35,880 nt of DNA from Winogradskyella sp. (GCF_016744625.1 NZ_JADGDZ010000005.1:1-35880); one strand, 5' to 3'. Counted from the stretch's first letter, positions 25,707-33,996 are shown. A program made the numbers and translations. The notes: a model not told the origin generated them from the sequence alone.

Positions 25707-26597
25707 ATGAAAGTATTAAAATCCCTAATAATAGTTTCAATTTTTTCTTTTGGAAATCTTGGCTATTCGCAATCAGACAATAAGCAAGTAAAAAAGTTTA
25801 ATTTGATTGATGGTGATAGTAATGAAGTTATTACCATAAGAGAAATGGCTTCATTTTATAAGAATAAAAGCAACAAAGATGGGCAACCAATTGACTCTGA
25901 TAAGTTATTTTATAGTCTTGATGCTAATAAAAACAGCATTGTTACTTTGAGTGAATATGTTGAAGGTTCGGATTGGAAATTAGTGAACCAATATTCAGTT
26001 AAAAATAAACAAAATGTAGCTCAGAAGGCTCATGTAAAAGAGGTGAGTGATGAGAAGCCAAAAACATCTCTAAAAAAAGACAATAAGACCAAAAAATTTG
26101 AAAAGATAGATAGTAACAGTGATGGTTTACTAAGATCTAAAGAAGTAGAAGACTTTTTTAAAGGGAAAATAAACGATAAAACTGGAGAGCTAATAAATGG
26201 AAAGATTAATTTCTATACTTATGATGCTAATGATGATGGCAGAGTAACGTTAGAAGAATATAAGTTAGAGCATAACTGGAAAAAGGGTAGGCAAAAGTAT
26301 AGTGATGCAGAAAATAAAGAGCTAATGATAACGCAAGAACAACCTCCCGAAACTTACAAAAAAAAGAAAATTAGAGCTTTTGGTATAGTTGATCTTAATG
26401 ATGATTTAAAAATAACTTACGAAGAGCTTAAAGAGTTTTATAAAGGAAAAACCAATAAAAAAGGTAACCCGATTAATGCAGAGTTTAAATTTTATGGAAT
26501 GGACACAAATGAAGATGAGATTTTAGATTTAGATGAGTTTACAACTAAAATAAGCTTAGAGTTTGCTAAACGGAGATTTAGAGAGAGACGAGAGTAA
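25707..26597 (+). CDS. Secreted protein with six EF-hand loops
   Basis: 296 residues with an N-terminal signal peptide (about 1-22, ending LGYSQ). The mature protein is three copies of a unit of about 65 residues, each with two EF-hand loops separated by an FYK-K-N-(D/K)K-x-G-x-x-I linker. The six loops begin DGDSNEV, DANKNSI, DSNSDGL, DANDDGR, DLNDDLK and DTNEDEI. All keep Asp at position 1, Asp/Asn at 3 and 5, and Glu at 12, so calcium binding is plausible at every site. Lys-rich spacers join the units. Role unknown: a periplasmic or extracellular calcium-binding or scaffold protein is an inference. It stands alone between the chimeric gene and a bidirectional terminator. Confidence 0.85.
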   Translation: MKVLKSLIIVSIFSFGNLGYSQSDNKQVKKFNLIDGDSNEVITIREMASFYKNKSNKDGQPIDSDKLFYSLDANKNSIVTLSEYVEGSDWKLVNQYSVKNKQNVAQKAHVKEVSDEKPKTSLKKDNKTKKFEKIDSNSDGLLRSKEVEDFFKGKINDKTGELINGKINFYTYDANDDGRVTLEEYKLEHNWKKGRQKYSDAENKELMITQEQPPETYKKKKIRAFGIVDLNDDLKITYEELKEFYKGKTNKKGNPINAEFKFYGMDTNEDEILDLDEFTTKISLEFAKRRFRERRE

Positions 26598-26620
26598 TAT
26601 CTTAGAATTATAATATAGAA

Positions 26621-26655
26621 AAACCCTTGTATTTATTTTAATACAAGGGTTTTTT
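26621..26655. terminator. Bidirectional intrinsic terminator (EF-hand gene / ssrA)
   Basis: A perfect 12-bp stem, AAACCCTTGTAT (26621-26632) and ATACAAGGGTTT (26641-26652), with an 8-nt loop. T residues follow on the plus strand and A residues precede it, giving a T run on the minus strand as well. It can end both the EF-hand gene and the convergent tmRNA gene, whose 3' end is 2 bp away. Confidence 0.9.
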
Positions 26656-26656
26656 G

Positions 26657-27048
26657 TGGAGTCGGAGAGAATCGAACTCTCGTCCAAACAAGTAACTAAA
26701 GAGCTTTCTACACGCTTAGTCTATTCTTAGATTTTCGATGATAAGCCGGTTAAAGACAACCTACTTAAAACTTAGCTTCTTAATCTCGATAAGGTATTAA
26801 AGCACTACCTAATCTTAGTTAATATTTACGATGCCTCAAAAAAGAACGCCATTAACCAAGGCTTTCTGGAGGCATAAAGCTTACTCACCTAGTGAGCCGA
26901 GGCTTAATCTTACTATAATTCAGATTATGCAGCTAAAGCGTAGTTATTCTCGCCGTTTAAAATTTGGTCTAGCCTTTTACGTGTTTCAATGCCATTACAC
27001 GACGTGCTTACCATTTAATTAATCTCGCTGTCAAAACCAGTCGACCCC
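26657..27048 (-). ncRNA. ssrA: Transfer-messenger RNA (tmRNA)
   Basis: About 392 nt. The 5' end GGGGTCG (complement up to 27048) pairs with the 3' CGACTCC before discriminator A at 26657, forming the tRNA-like acceptor stem. The T arm GAGAG-TTCGATT-CTCTC is intact. After the 5' domain (CTGGTTTTGACAGCGAG) the message region encodes the tag GGC GAG AAT AAC TAC GCT TTA GCT GCA TAA, i.e. GENNYALAA (complement of 26925-26954), the flavobacterial type. It rescues stalled ribosomes and tags the incomplete protein for proteolysis. The CCA tail is not fully encoded (CAA follows), so the end must be added or trimmed. A short open frame inside it on the other strand is spurious. Confidence 0.97.
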
Positions 27049-27054
27049 AAAAAA

Positions 27055-27083
27055 ATAAATTATAAGGATGGCGAAGTTACAAA
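27055..27083 (-). promoter_or_regulatory. Candidate ssrA promoter
   Basis: On the minus strand TTTG (complement of 27080-27083) and TAATTTAT (complement of 27055-27062) are 17 bp apart. The latter lies 6 bp before the GGGG 5' end of tmRNA. The -7 box deviates from TAnnTTTG at the last positions, but the spacing to the mature 5' end fits. Confidence 0.5.
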
Positions 27084-27177
27084 AAAAGTTGTGCAACCCC
27101 TTAAATCCAGTTATTTTCGTGCAAAAATTATTCCATTGTTATTTTGTCAGCTATCTGGCAGTAAAAGTTTGAAGTAT

Positions 27178-28383
27178 ATGAAATTTGCCATCATCAAAGA
27201 ACGTAAGAATCCGCCAGATAGACGTGTAGTATTTTCACCCGAAACTTTAGCTAAAACTCGAACTCAATTTCCAGATGCTGAATTTGTGGTTGAATCTTCT
27301 GATATTCGCGTGTTTTCTGATGAAGCTTATGCTAAACTTGGATTTGAAGTTACTGATGATGTGTCTGATGCTGATGTAATGATTGGTGTAAAAGAAGTGC
27401 CAATTGAGCATTTAATTCCGAATAAAAAATATTTTTATTTTTCTCATACAATTAAGAAACAGCCATATAATAGAAGGCTTCTTTTAGCGATGCTAGAGAG
27501 AAATATTGAAATGTTCGATCACGAAACGATAGTGCGTGAGAATAATATGCGATTAATCGGTTTTGGACGTTACGCTGGTTTGGTTGGTGCCTACAATGGA
27601 TTTAGAGCTTTAGGTTTAAGAGATGGTTTATTTAGTTTACCAAAAGTAGAAACTCTTGCTGATTTAGATGAAGTAAAATCTGAATTAGATAAAATTACAC
27701 TTCCGAATATTAAAATATTACTTTCTGGAACAGGAAAAGTAGCTCATGGAGCAAAAGAAATATTAGACCATTTAGGAATTAAAGAAGTGAGTGATGCATT
27801 GTATTTAACGTCAGAGTTTACAGAACCTATTTATTGTATGGTCGACGTGATGGAATATTCTAAACGTGCGGATGGTAAAGTAGGAAATAAGTGGGAATTT
27901 TATAAAGATCCAACAGGTTATGAAAGTAACTTTATGCCTTATGCAAAGGAAACTGATTATTTTATTGCTGGTCATTTTTATGGCAATAATGCACCTTATT
28001 TATTCACAAGAGAAGATGCAAAGCATCCAGATTTTAGAATCAATTTAGTTGCAGATATTTCTTGTGATATAGATGGACCAGTAGCAAGTACGATAAGACC
28101 TTCGACAATAGCTGACCCATTTTATGGTTATAATCCTATAACAGAACAAGAAGTTGCTTTTAATGCTAAAGATGCCATTACTGTTATGGCTGTGGATAAC
28201 TTACCATGTGAGTTACCAAAAGATGCAAGTGAAGGTTTCGGAACTACATTTTTAGAACATGTAATTCCTGCATTTTTTAATAAGGATGAAAACGGAGTTT
28301 TAGAACGTGCAAAGATTACTGAAAAGGGTGAGCTAACAAAAAGATTTAGTTACCTTCAGGATTATGTTGATGGGAAAAAATAA
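27178..28383 (+). CDS. Alanine dehydrogenase/saccharopine dehydrogenase-like NAD(P) oxidoreductase
   Basis: 401-residue cytoplasmic enzyme of the AlaDH/PNT-domain group. The N-terminus MKFAIIKERKNPPDRRVVFS resembles the E-(x)-RV-(x)-SP opening of alanine and lysine-forming saccharopine dehydrogenases. FYFSHTIKKQPYN and FDHETIV are family blocks, and LPNIKILLSGTGKVAHGAKE begins the Rossmann domain near 180. CDIDGPVASTIRPSTIADPFYGYNP is typical of the flavobacterial branch. The ATG at 27178 is chosen over an in-frame GTG at 27091, which adds non-homologous residues and crowds the ssrA promoter region. It is divergent from ssrA. The downstream SDR gene overlaps its end. I cannot tell from sequence whether lysine or alanine is the substrate. 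Confidence 0.82.
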   Translation: MKFAIIKERKNPPDRRVVFSPETLAKTRTQFPDAEFVVESSDIRVFSDEAYAKLGFEVTDDVSDADVMIGVKEVPIEHLIPNKKYFYFSHTIKKQPYNRRLLLAMLERNIEMFDHETIVRENNMRLIGFGRYAGLVGAYNGFRALGLRDGLFSLPKVETLADLDEVKSELDKITLPNIKILLSGTGKVAHGAKEILDHLGIKEVSDALYLTSEFTEPIYCMVDVMEYSKRADGKVGNKWEFYKDPTGYESNFMPYAKETDYFIAGHFYGNNAPYLFTREDAKHPDFRINLVADISCDIDGPVASTIRPSTIADPFYGYNPITEQEVAFNAKDAITVMAVDNLPCELPKDASEGFGTTFLEHVIPAFFNKDENGVLERAKITEKGELTKRFSYLQDYVDGKK

Positions 28384-29164
28384 CACAAAAACTGCTTTAG
28401 TAACAGGAGCAGCTTCTGGACTTGGATTTGAGCTGGCACTTCTGCTAGCAAAGGATATTTACAACCTTATTTTAATCGATATAGATTCAGAAAAGTTAGA
28501 TCTAGCTAAAACTACAATATTAAAAACGTATCCTACTACAATTACTTTGATGGTAAAAGATTTGAGTGTAGTAAATATTGCACAAGAAATTTATGATGAG
28601 ACTAGTAATACTGAAATAGATGTTGTTGTAAATAATGCAGGTTTTGGCTTATTTGGTACTTTTTACGATACCGATTGGGAACGCGAATCGGAAATGTTAC
28701 ACTTACATGTTTTAACAACGACTCATTTAATAAAGTTGGTTTTGCCAGATATGGTAGAACGCGGTTCGGGTAAAATATTAAACCTATCTTCTTTAGCAGC
28801 ATTTCAACCAGGCCCATTAATGGCACTGTATTATGCTTCTAAAGCTTATATTTTGTCTTTTTCTCAAGCCATTGCAAACGAGTTAAAAGGTACAGGTGTT
28901 AGTGTTACAGTATTGTGTCCTGGACCAACGAAAACGTCATTTCAAGATGTGGTTTCAGAAGGATGTAATAAAAATAAAATAGGGTTTAATATGGCTTGTC
29001 CAGAAAAAGTCGCTGCTTATGGTTATAAGGCAATGCAAAAGGGTAGAGTTGTAGCAATCCCTGGACTTTTTAATAAATTTTTATCGATATTGCCACGAAT
29101 GTTAACCAGAAATAGAACGACTAAAATTGTTAGGCAAATTCAAGATAAAAATCGAGATTCTTAA
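28364..29164 (+). CDS. Short-chain dehydrogenase/reductase (classical SDR)
   Basis: 266-residue classical SDR, cytoplasmic. The cofactor loop TGAASGLGFELA is near 14-25, VNNAGFG near 90, and the catalytic Ser and Tyr-x3-Lys (LSSLAAFQ... YYASKAY) near 142-161. The PGPTKT motif after the active site is normal. The substrate is unknown. The first ATG (28364) overlaps the preceding dehydrogenase by 20 bp; an alternative ATG 6 bp later (28370) also overlaps. The overlap indicates translational coupling and a two-gene operon. Its stop codon overlaps the stop of the convergent DUF1361 gene by 4 bp (TTAA). Confidence 0.92.
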   Translation: MLMGKNNTKTALVTGAASGLGFELALLLAKDIYNLILIDIDSEKLDLAKTTILKTYPTTITLMVKDLSVVNIAQEIYDETSNTEIDVVVNNAGFGLFGTFYDTDWERESEMLHLHVLTTTHLIKLVLPDMVERGSGKILNLSSLAAFQPGPLMALYYASKAYILSFSQAIANELKGTGVSVTVLCPGPTKTSFQDVVSEGCNKNKIGFNMACPEKVAAYGYKAMQKGRVVAIPGLFNKFLSILPRMLTRNRTTKIVRQIQDKNRDS

Positions 29165-29826
29165 TCTATTGTTGCGTGTTTCAAATTCTTAAACATCCAA
29201 TACCCAACAACTAAGAAAGTACCAAAGCCTAATGTAAATAACCAAGCTTCAGAATTCTGAAATGGTGAGATTACTATATGAAATATATCAGAAATTAGAA
29301 TTTGTGGATTACTTATGATTTCCCAAGAGTTATATCTTAAAAATCGTCCTAAATACACGCCAAAGCCACATAAAAATATAATTGTTATTGTTAAGGTTGT
29401 TATCGGAATTTTTTTAGCTTTTGAAGCTATTAATCTCTGCATGTCTTGTATAGAAAGATAAAAGAGAAACAAACCACTTAAGGTAAATGATAAGATGACC
29501 ATTACATCTAACCATAATAACGTATTGTTACCAATTCTAATATGAATAAGATCTGTAACAATATATGGTGCATTTGGAAGAAAAGCTAACCAAACTAAAA
29601 ACCAAAATCCTAATTTCAGTTTACTCAAATTTGATTTGGTGTTTAGATACATTGTTATAGCGTATGGTATTATTGCTAAGAACACATTCCAAACTAAGAA
29701 TAGATAGAAAAAGGACTTGTTTAATTTTATACGTATCATAAGTACTATGATGCTAAAGGTTAGAGCAACTGCAATCAGCGATAATATTTTAAACTTTGAT
29801 TGAATGAGTATTTTTATTGATTCCAT
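29161..29826 (-). CDS. DUF1361 integral membrane protein
   Basis: 221 residues with about six hydrophobic helices. The family signature FLPNAPYIVTDLIHI (near 82-96) and GRFLRYNSWEI (near 160-170) match DUF1361. The function is unknown. It is the last gene of a six-gene minus operon. Its start overlaps the end of the DUF2809 gene by 13 bp, and its stop overlaps the convergent SDR stop by 4 bp. Confidence 0.85.
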   Translation of the reverse strand: MESIKILIQSKFKILSLIAVALTFSIIVLMIRIKLNKSFFYLFLVWNVFLAIIPYAITMYLNTKSNLSKLKLGFWFLVWLAFLPNAPYIVTDLIHIRIGNNTLLWLDVMVILSFTLSGLFLFYLSIQDMQRLIASKAKKIPITTLTITIIFLCGFGVYLGRFLRYNSWEIISNPQILISDIFHIVISPFQNSEAWLFTLGFGTFLVVGYWMFKNLKHATID

Positions 29827-30221
29827 AATCTAATTTTTTTTGTGTTTTCTGATTTAGATATTAACATTTCAATACCAACAACTGTTGTTATTCCTAAAGT
29901 GTAGGCTAATAAGTCTGATACATGAAACGTGTTTCCAAAAATGAGCGATGCTGTAAAACTATTTTGTAAATTAAAGTAGGTTAAGAAAGGTGTGAGTTGG
30001 AGTAATTCTATACTATATGCAATAAAGAGGACGACAACAGCTGAGGCCCTCACACTCAAGCTAGAGCATCCTCTTATGATTGCGTATAGTAAAATAACAC
30101 ACAGATAATCGCCAAAGGTGTAGCGTATAAATCCAGTTTTTATGATAAATGCGATTGCTAATTCTAGGAGGAATAAAGTATGCGCAAGTACTAAGTAGTT
30201 TTTATTAAATTGTAGTTTCAT
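29814..30221 (-). CDS. DUF2809-like integral membrane protein
   Basis: 135 residues, four hydrophobic helices. The motifs FIRYTFGDYLCVILLYAIIRG and IELLQLTPF resemble DUF2809, a small uncharacterised membrane family with a VanZ-like topology. It begins 4 bp after the SanA-like stop and overlaps the DUF1361 start. Function unknown; probably an envelope protein given the neighbours. Confidence 0.75.
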   Translation of the reverse strand: MKLQFNKNYLVLAHTLFLLELAIAFIIKTGFIRYTFGDYLCVILLYAIIRGCSSLSVRASAVVVLFIAYSIELLQLTPFLTYFNLQNSFTASLIFGNTFHVSDLLAYTLGITTVVGIEMLISKSENTKKIRLWNQ

Positions 30222-30225
30222 ATGA

Positions 30226-30840
30226 CTATTTTATGGTAATTTTTTCTCCTAAAAATTTGGGTTGTACATTAAAAACTAAGTCTAAACTGGCTTTAGAACG
30301 TGCTAGATATTCTCTAAAATGTGATTTATAGACATCTTTAGCGTTAAAACCAACGGCTTTAATTCCAAATTGATTACCAATGTAAATTGCACGTTGATTA
30401 TGAAACTTCTGAGAGATAACCGTTATCGAGGTTTGCTCAAATATTTCTTTTGCTCTAACCATAGAATCTAAGGTTCTAAAGCCTGCATAGTCTAAGAAGA
30501 TCTTGTTTTTAGGAATACCTTTAGCAATTAAATCTTTTTTAAAATCTGAAGGTTCATCATAGCCTTTTCTGCCATTATCTCCACTTACTAAGATGAATTC
30601 TATTTTATCTGCTTTGTAAAGTTTTACGGCAGCATCAATTCTGTATTTGTAAAACAGATTGATGTTTCCGTTTGCAGCATATTTCCCAGTACCTAAAACT
30701 AGTCCGACTTTATTCTTTGGAATAGCATTAATATCATCATAAACAAGGTTTCGAGTTTTAAAACTCATCCAATGATAGGTAATGAAAACTCCTGAGCTAA
30801 TAAATGCAACAAGTAAGAGTATGATTTTTAGTTTTTTCAT
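30226..30840 (-). CDS. SanA/YdcF-like DUF218 protein
   Basis: 204 residues with one N-terminal membrane anchor (about 5-25) and a periplasmic DUF218 domain: VGLVLGTGKYAANGNIN, RIDAAVKLYKADKIEFILVSG, and VISQKFHNQRAIYIGNQFGI near 140-160. This is the layout of SanA (vancomycin exclusion) and ElyC-type proteins, linked in enterobacteria to envelope integrity. Its start codon overlaps the stop of the Coq4-like gene by one base (TAATG), suggesting coupled translation. The exact activity in flavobacteria is not known. Confidence 0.87.
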   Translation of the reverse strand: MKKLKIILLLVAFISSGVFITYHWMSFKTRNLVYDDINAIPKNKVGLVLGTGKYAANGNINLFYKYRIDAAVKLYKADKIEFILVSGDNGRKGYDEPSDFKKDLIAKGIPKNKIFLDYAGFRTLDSMVRAKEIFEQTSITVISQKFHNQRAIYIGNQFGIKAVGFNAKDVYKSHFREYLARSKASLDLVFNVQPKFLGEKITIK

Positions 30841-31358
30841 TAGTAAACAAGATTAAATTTTAATAATTCGGACTTCGGAAAAATCACTTTCCTAAAATCT
30901 ATAATAGATACATTCAAAAGTTTCTTATAGTCGAAATGATGAAAGGGATTTGCGCGCTTTCCTGTTTTATAGGATTTGTAATAGTATTCGTAATAATCTG
31001 GAAGAATTGCAACTCCTAGTATTATCGCTCCATATAAATAAGGGCTACGTTTCCCATTACCATAGCAAAGACATTGCAATGCGATTTCATCTTCAACTTC
31101 TGTGCTATAACCACAAAGCACATGGTAACAATCATGACGCTCTACTTTTGGGATGAGTTCAAAATTGTTTTTGCCTAAAAATTCACCAAGGTGTCTGCCA
31201 AAAGTAGGTTGAGGTAGATTTAGTAAATCGGCTTTTGTAATATTCCAAGATTCATGATTTTTAAACATGGACGTGTATATGCGTTGCGAATGCTCAAATA
31301 ACCAAATTATGAGTTGTTTTCTCGGTGTTTTTGTTTTGTTAAATAATAGGTTGTTCAT
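30840..31358 (-). CDS. Coq4-like protein
   Basis: 172 residues. The centre holds HDCYHVLCGYSTEVEDE, which matches the metal-binding motif HDxxH-x11-E of Coq4, with His75, Asp76, His79 and Glu91. PTFGRHLGEFL precedes it as in Coq4 proteins. Coq4 acts in ubiquinone biosynthesis in mitochondria and proteobacteria. Flavobacteria use menaquinone, so a different role is likely here. There is no signal peptide. It overlaps the small membrane-protein gene upstream (ATGA) and the SanA-like gene downstream (TAATG). Confidence 0.8.
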   Translation of the reverse strand: MNNLLFNKTKTPRKQLIIWLFEHSQRIYTSMFKNHESWNITKADLLNLPQPTFGRHLGEFLGKNNFELIPKVERHDCYHVLCGYSTEVEDEIALQCLCYGNGKRSPYLYGAIILGVAILPDYYEYYYKSYKTGKRANPFHHFDYKKLLNVSIIDFRKVIFPKSELLKFNLVY

Positions 31359-31687
31359 GGTAAATTTGGGTTTTGTAATTCGTTATTTTCTTTAATCGTT
31401 CTATACACTCTTGGTTTTTGTTTTATTATATATCTCCAAATTATTAGCGCTAAAAGATAGACTACTGTGCAAAAGCATATCATACTAGAATCTCCTTTAG
31501 AAGTTATGATTGCCGTTAAACACAATCCAAAAAAGATAATGATGTAATACGGAAAATAAACTTTAAACACATGCTGCTTATCTTTTGGGTTTTTAGATAT
31601 CCAAAACATACATGAGATGCTTAGTCTAATAATCACAAAGATGATTGAGCAAATAAAAACTAATCCAAAAATGATTAATAGGATCAT
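31355..31687 (-). CDS. Small hypothetical membrane protein
   Basis: 110 residues with three hydrophobic stretches (about 1-25, 45-63 and 68-88) and a basic C-terminal tail. No family recognised. The ATG overlaps the TGA of the preceding gene (ATGA), and its own TGA overlaps the next start in the same way, so it is almost certainly translated as part of the operon. Confidence 0.75.
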   Translation of the reverse strand: MILLIIFGLVFICSIIFVIIRLSISCMFWISKNPKDKQHVFKVYFPYYIIIFFGLCLTAIITSKGDSSMICFCTVVYLLALIIWRYIIKQKPRVYRTIKENNELQNPNLP

Positions 31688-33075
31688 AGTTGTTTAGATT
31701 CAAGTTTTAAATTGTCGTATTGCAGTTCTTGCCAAGAATTTTTTTCTAATTCACGTACATATTTTCTGTGTTTGTTATTAATTTTCCAAGTTGTCTTTTT
31801 GTCGAAAACCCTTAATTTAGATTCTTCTTTTAATAAAAGAGCATTGTTGTTAGATAGCTCAATGAGGTATTTAATATCCATTGATTCGGCATAGTTAAAG
31901 TTGTAATTAGTAATGTGGTAATCCCAATTCACAGTACTAGACAAAATCAATACGATGAAAGCAGCTTTGGTGTTAAGTCTAAGTAGATACCAGATGTTTT
32001 TAATCTTATCAATTTTTAATAATGTAGATACCAAACCGGTAACTGCAAGTGTTAAGTAAACCAATACACCAATCCTTTTGTAAGTAAGCCCAAAATAATA
32101 GATGTATTGACTGTTTTTTACTGATATACTTAGTACTAAAATGATGTTTAAAATTATCCAAGCAAAGGCTAATCGTTTGAGTGTTTTATTCTCTTTATAG
32201 AAATTGATATCTCCTCTAAAAACATACAAGAGAATCACTATTGCAATAACAATAGAGCCAATTAAAGCGTTGATGCCACTATGAACCTGAGAAGAGAAAA
32301 CGGATGCTCTAACTTTTTCATTGTTTAATATAAAAGTGATATCTGTGATTAAGAATAAAACAATTAAGGCGTTGAGTAATGAAATAAGAATAATGCCCAG
32401 TTGATTTTCTTTTTTCAACTTCGGAATAGAAAATGTGGTGGATTTTGCTAATTCATTACCTGTTTTTAAATCTAGTTCTGTTGCTGGCTCAACTTCAATT
32501 GGCTTATGAATATTTGAAAATAAATAATAGCCTAAACCTGCAAAGAGTAACCATTGAAAATTAATAAAACCTAAATCTATCTTATCAATGATGCCGCTAA
32601 ATAAAGGATTTCCATTTTGATAAAGACTTATAAATATGATAACGATTATAGTAGGAATGATTATAATCTTTGCTAAATGAATATAATCAACATCCTTTTT
32701 TTGTTCTACCTTTTGAGTGGTTTCATTGAATGAAAAATTACGATGAAATAAACCTGCGATGGTTGTGTATAAACCGTTTAGCCAATTCACGTAAATAGAA
32801 GACTTGTTTTCAGATAATAATCCTATTAAAGTGAAGAAGGATGCAAAATTGGCGATAACGGCAACTAAAGAATCGTGAAAGAATACAGCCAGACCTGTAA
32901 CAAGATACAAACCAGAGTAGATTAAAGTTCTTTTATTCTTAAAATCGTCTTTATTGTTTACGAAAAGAACAATAAGTGTAATGATACTGAATAGAAATAA
33001 GTTTAATCCAATACTTTTGTCATAGAACAAGGTGCTAAATAAAAAGGCTCCGATAAATAATAATAGTTTTTTCAT
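31684..33075 (-). CDS. DUF4173-like polytopic membrane protein
   Basis: 463 residues, about eleven predicted membrane helices, then a C-terminal soluble tail of about 70 residues. It resembles the DUF4173/DUF4153-type membrane proteins of Bacteroidota: hydrophobic N-terminal block, SLYQNGNPLFSGIIDK loop, later helices such as RIGVLVYLTLAVTGLVSTLL. The family assignment is tentative. The ATG at 33075 is preferred; an in-frame TTG 24 bp upstream is weaker. It heads the six-gene operon, and a 19-bp palindrome lies 109 bp before its start. Function unknown. Confidence 0.75.
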   Translation of the reverse strand: MKKLLLFIGAFLFSTLFYDKSIGLNLFLFSIITLIVLFVNNKDDFKNKRTLIYSGLYLVTGLAVFFHDSLVAVIANFASFFTLIGLLSENKSSIYVNWLNGLYTTIAGLFHRNFSFNETTQKVEQKKDVDYIHLAKIIIIPTIIVIIFISLYQNGNPLFSGIIDKIDLGFINFQWLLFAGLGYYLFSNIHKPIEVEPATELDLKTGNELAKSTTFSIPKLKKENQLGIILISLLNALIVLFLITDITFILNNEKVRASVFSSQVHSGINALIGSIVIAIVILLYVFRGDINFYKENKTLKRLAFAWIILNIILVLSISVKNSQYIYYFGLTYKRIGVLVYLTLAVTGLVSTLLKIDKIKNIWYLLRLNTKAAFIVLILSSTVNWDYHITNYNFNYAESMDIKYLIELSNNNALLLKEESKLRVFDKKTTWKINNKHRKYVRELEKNSWQELQYDNLKLESKQL

Positions 33076-33183
33076 GTGTATATATTTATTGTTTTTCAAT
33101 GGTCACATGCAGTTCGCTATTAATCATTCTGTTGGTTGACTAAATTTTCGAACAAGCTTGTGTCATGGTTTAAATATTAAAAG

Positions 33184-33202
33184 TACTTTGTATTTCAAAG
33201 TA
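33184..33202. promoter_or_regulatory. Palindromic operator TACTTTG-N5-CAAAGTA, copy 1
   Basis: Perfect 7-bp inverted half-sites around TATTT. The reverse complement of the second copy (34960-34978) is identical over all 19 bases. It lies upstream of the DUF4173-like operon, between it and the stop of the MpaB-like gene. Confidence 0.7.
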
Positions 33203-33232
33203 TAGAATTAAAAAAATAGTTTTGATATCGTT

Positions 33233-33991
33233 CTATGTCATATTCATGCGTTTAATATCTTGTTTGTAGGCAGCTGGTATGAGTAATGCTTTAATCATCC
33301 AGTCTAAACTTAAACTTCTAAAAAGCTTGTATATAGAAATAAGTGGTGCAAGAAAAGACGCTTTCCTTAATTTCAACATGTTTCTAACAGTGTTAGGTAG
33401 TAATAGTATTTGAGATTCTAATAATAAATAATATCTCACAATTCCCAAATGATTTCTATACTGTTTGTATAAGTCTTTAGTAAAATCACCATTCATTAAA
33501 TTTTCACTTAAATGCTTATGTCGTTGTATTTCGAATTCTGAGTAGGTGTGAGGTAATTGTCGTAAACCCATTCGAAATCCCACTTTATTAAATACATCTA
33601 ACACCTCTTGCTTTTCACTAATCATTAGTGGTCTTTCGAGTATTTCAAAAGATTTTATTGAATAACCGATAAGCATAAAAAGGACATCTTTATGGGCCCA
33701 ATCTGGGATTTTGTGCCCTCTACTTTTTTCTACAGAACCGTGTATGGCATTAATTTTATCAATTGCTTTTAAAGCTGCATTATTTTCAGAAAATACAATT
33801 GCTCTTGCGTAATTTACTGTAGTGAATAAGCGTGCTAAAGGATCGTTGGGCAACTTTCCAGTGAAATAAAGCCAATCTACAGCTTTGTTTAAGGCGAACT
33901 CTGCTGAAGCACCTGCAAATACTAATAGTATCGTATCACTTTTGCCCCAAATTTCTCGAACAATAGAATCCTTATCTACAAAATAGTCCAT
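33233..33991 (-). CDS. MpaB/DUF2236-like (latex-clearing-type oxygenase) protein
   Basis: 252 residues, no signal peptide. The central part (RLFTTVNYARAIVFSENNAA, IHGSVEKSRGHKIPDWAHKD, ILERPLMISEKQEVLDVF) follows the layout of DUF2236, the family containing rubber oxygenase Lcp and MpaB. The IHG histidine near 84 and the Arg/Thr of the preceding helix are candidates for the b-type haem site. The substrate is unknown. It follows the winged-helix gene by 5 bp, so it belongs to the same transcript. Its downstream gap holds palindrome copy 1. Confidence 0.65.
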   Translation of the reverse strand: MDYFVDKDSIVREIWGKSDTILLVFAGASAEFALNKAVDWLYFTGKLPNDPLARLFTTVNYARAIVFSENNAALKAIDKINAIHGSVEKSRGHKIPDWAHKDVLFMLIGYSIKSFEILERPLMISEKQEVLDVFNKVGFRMGLRQLPHTYSEFEIQRHKHLSENLMNGDFTKDLYKQYRNHLGIVRYYLLLESQILLLPNTVRNMLKLRKASFLAPLISIYKLFRSLSLDWMIKALLIPAAYKQDIKRMNMT

Positions 33992-33996
33992 AAGCT

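Noticed and set aside
26831..27022. 63-residue plus-strand open frame
   Set aside because: It lies wholly inside the tmRNA gene on the opposite strand, so it is an accidental frame.
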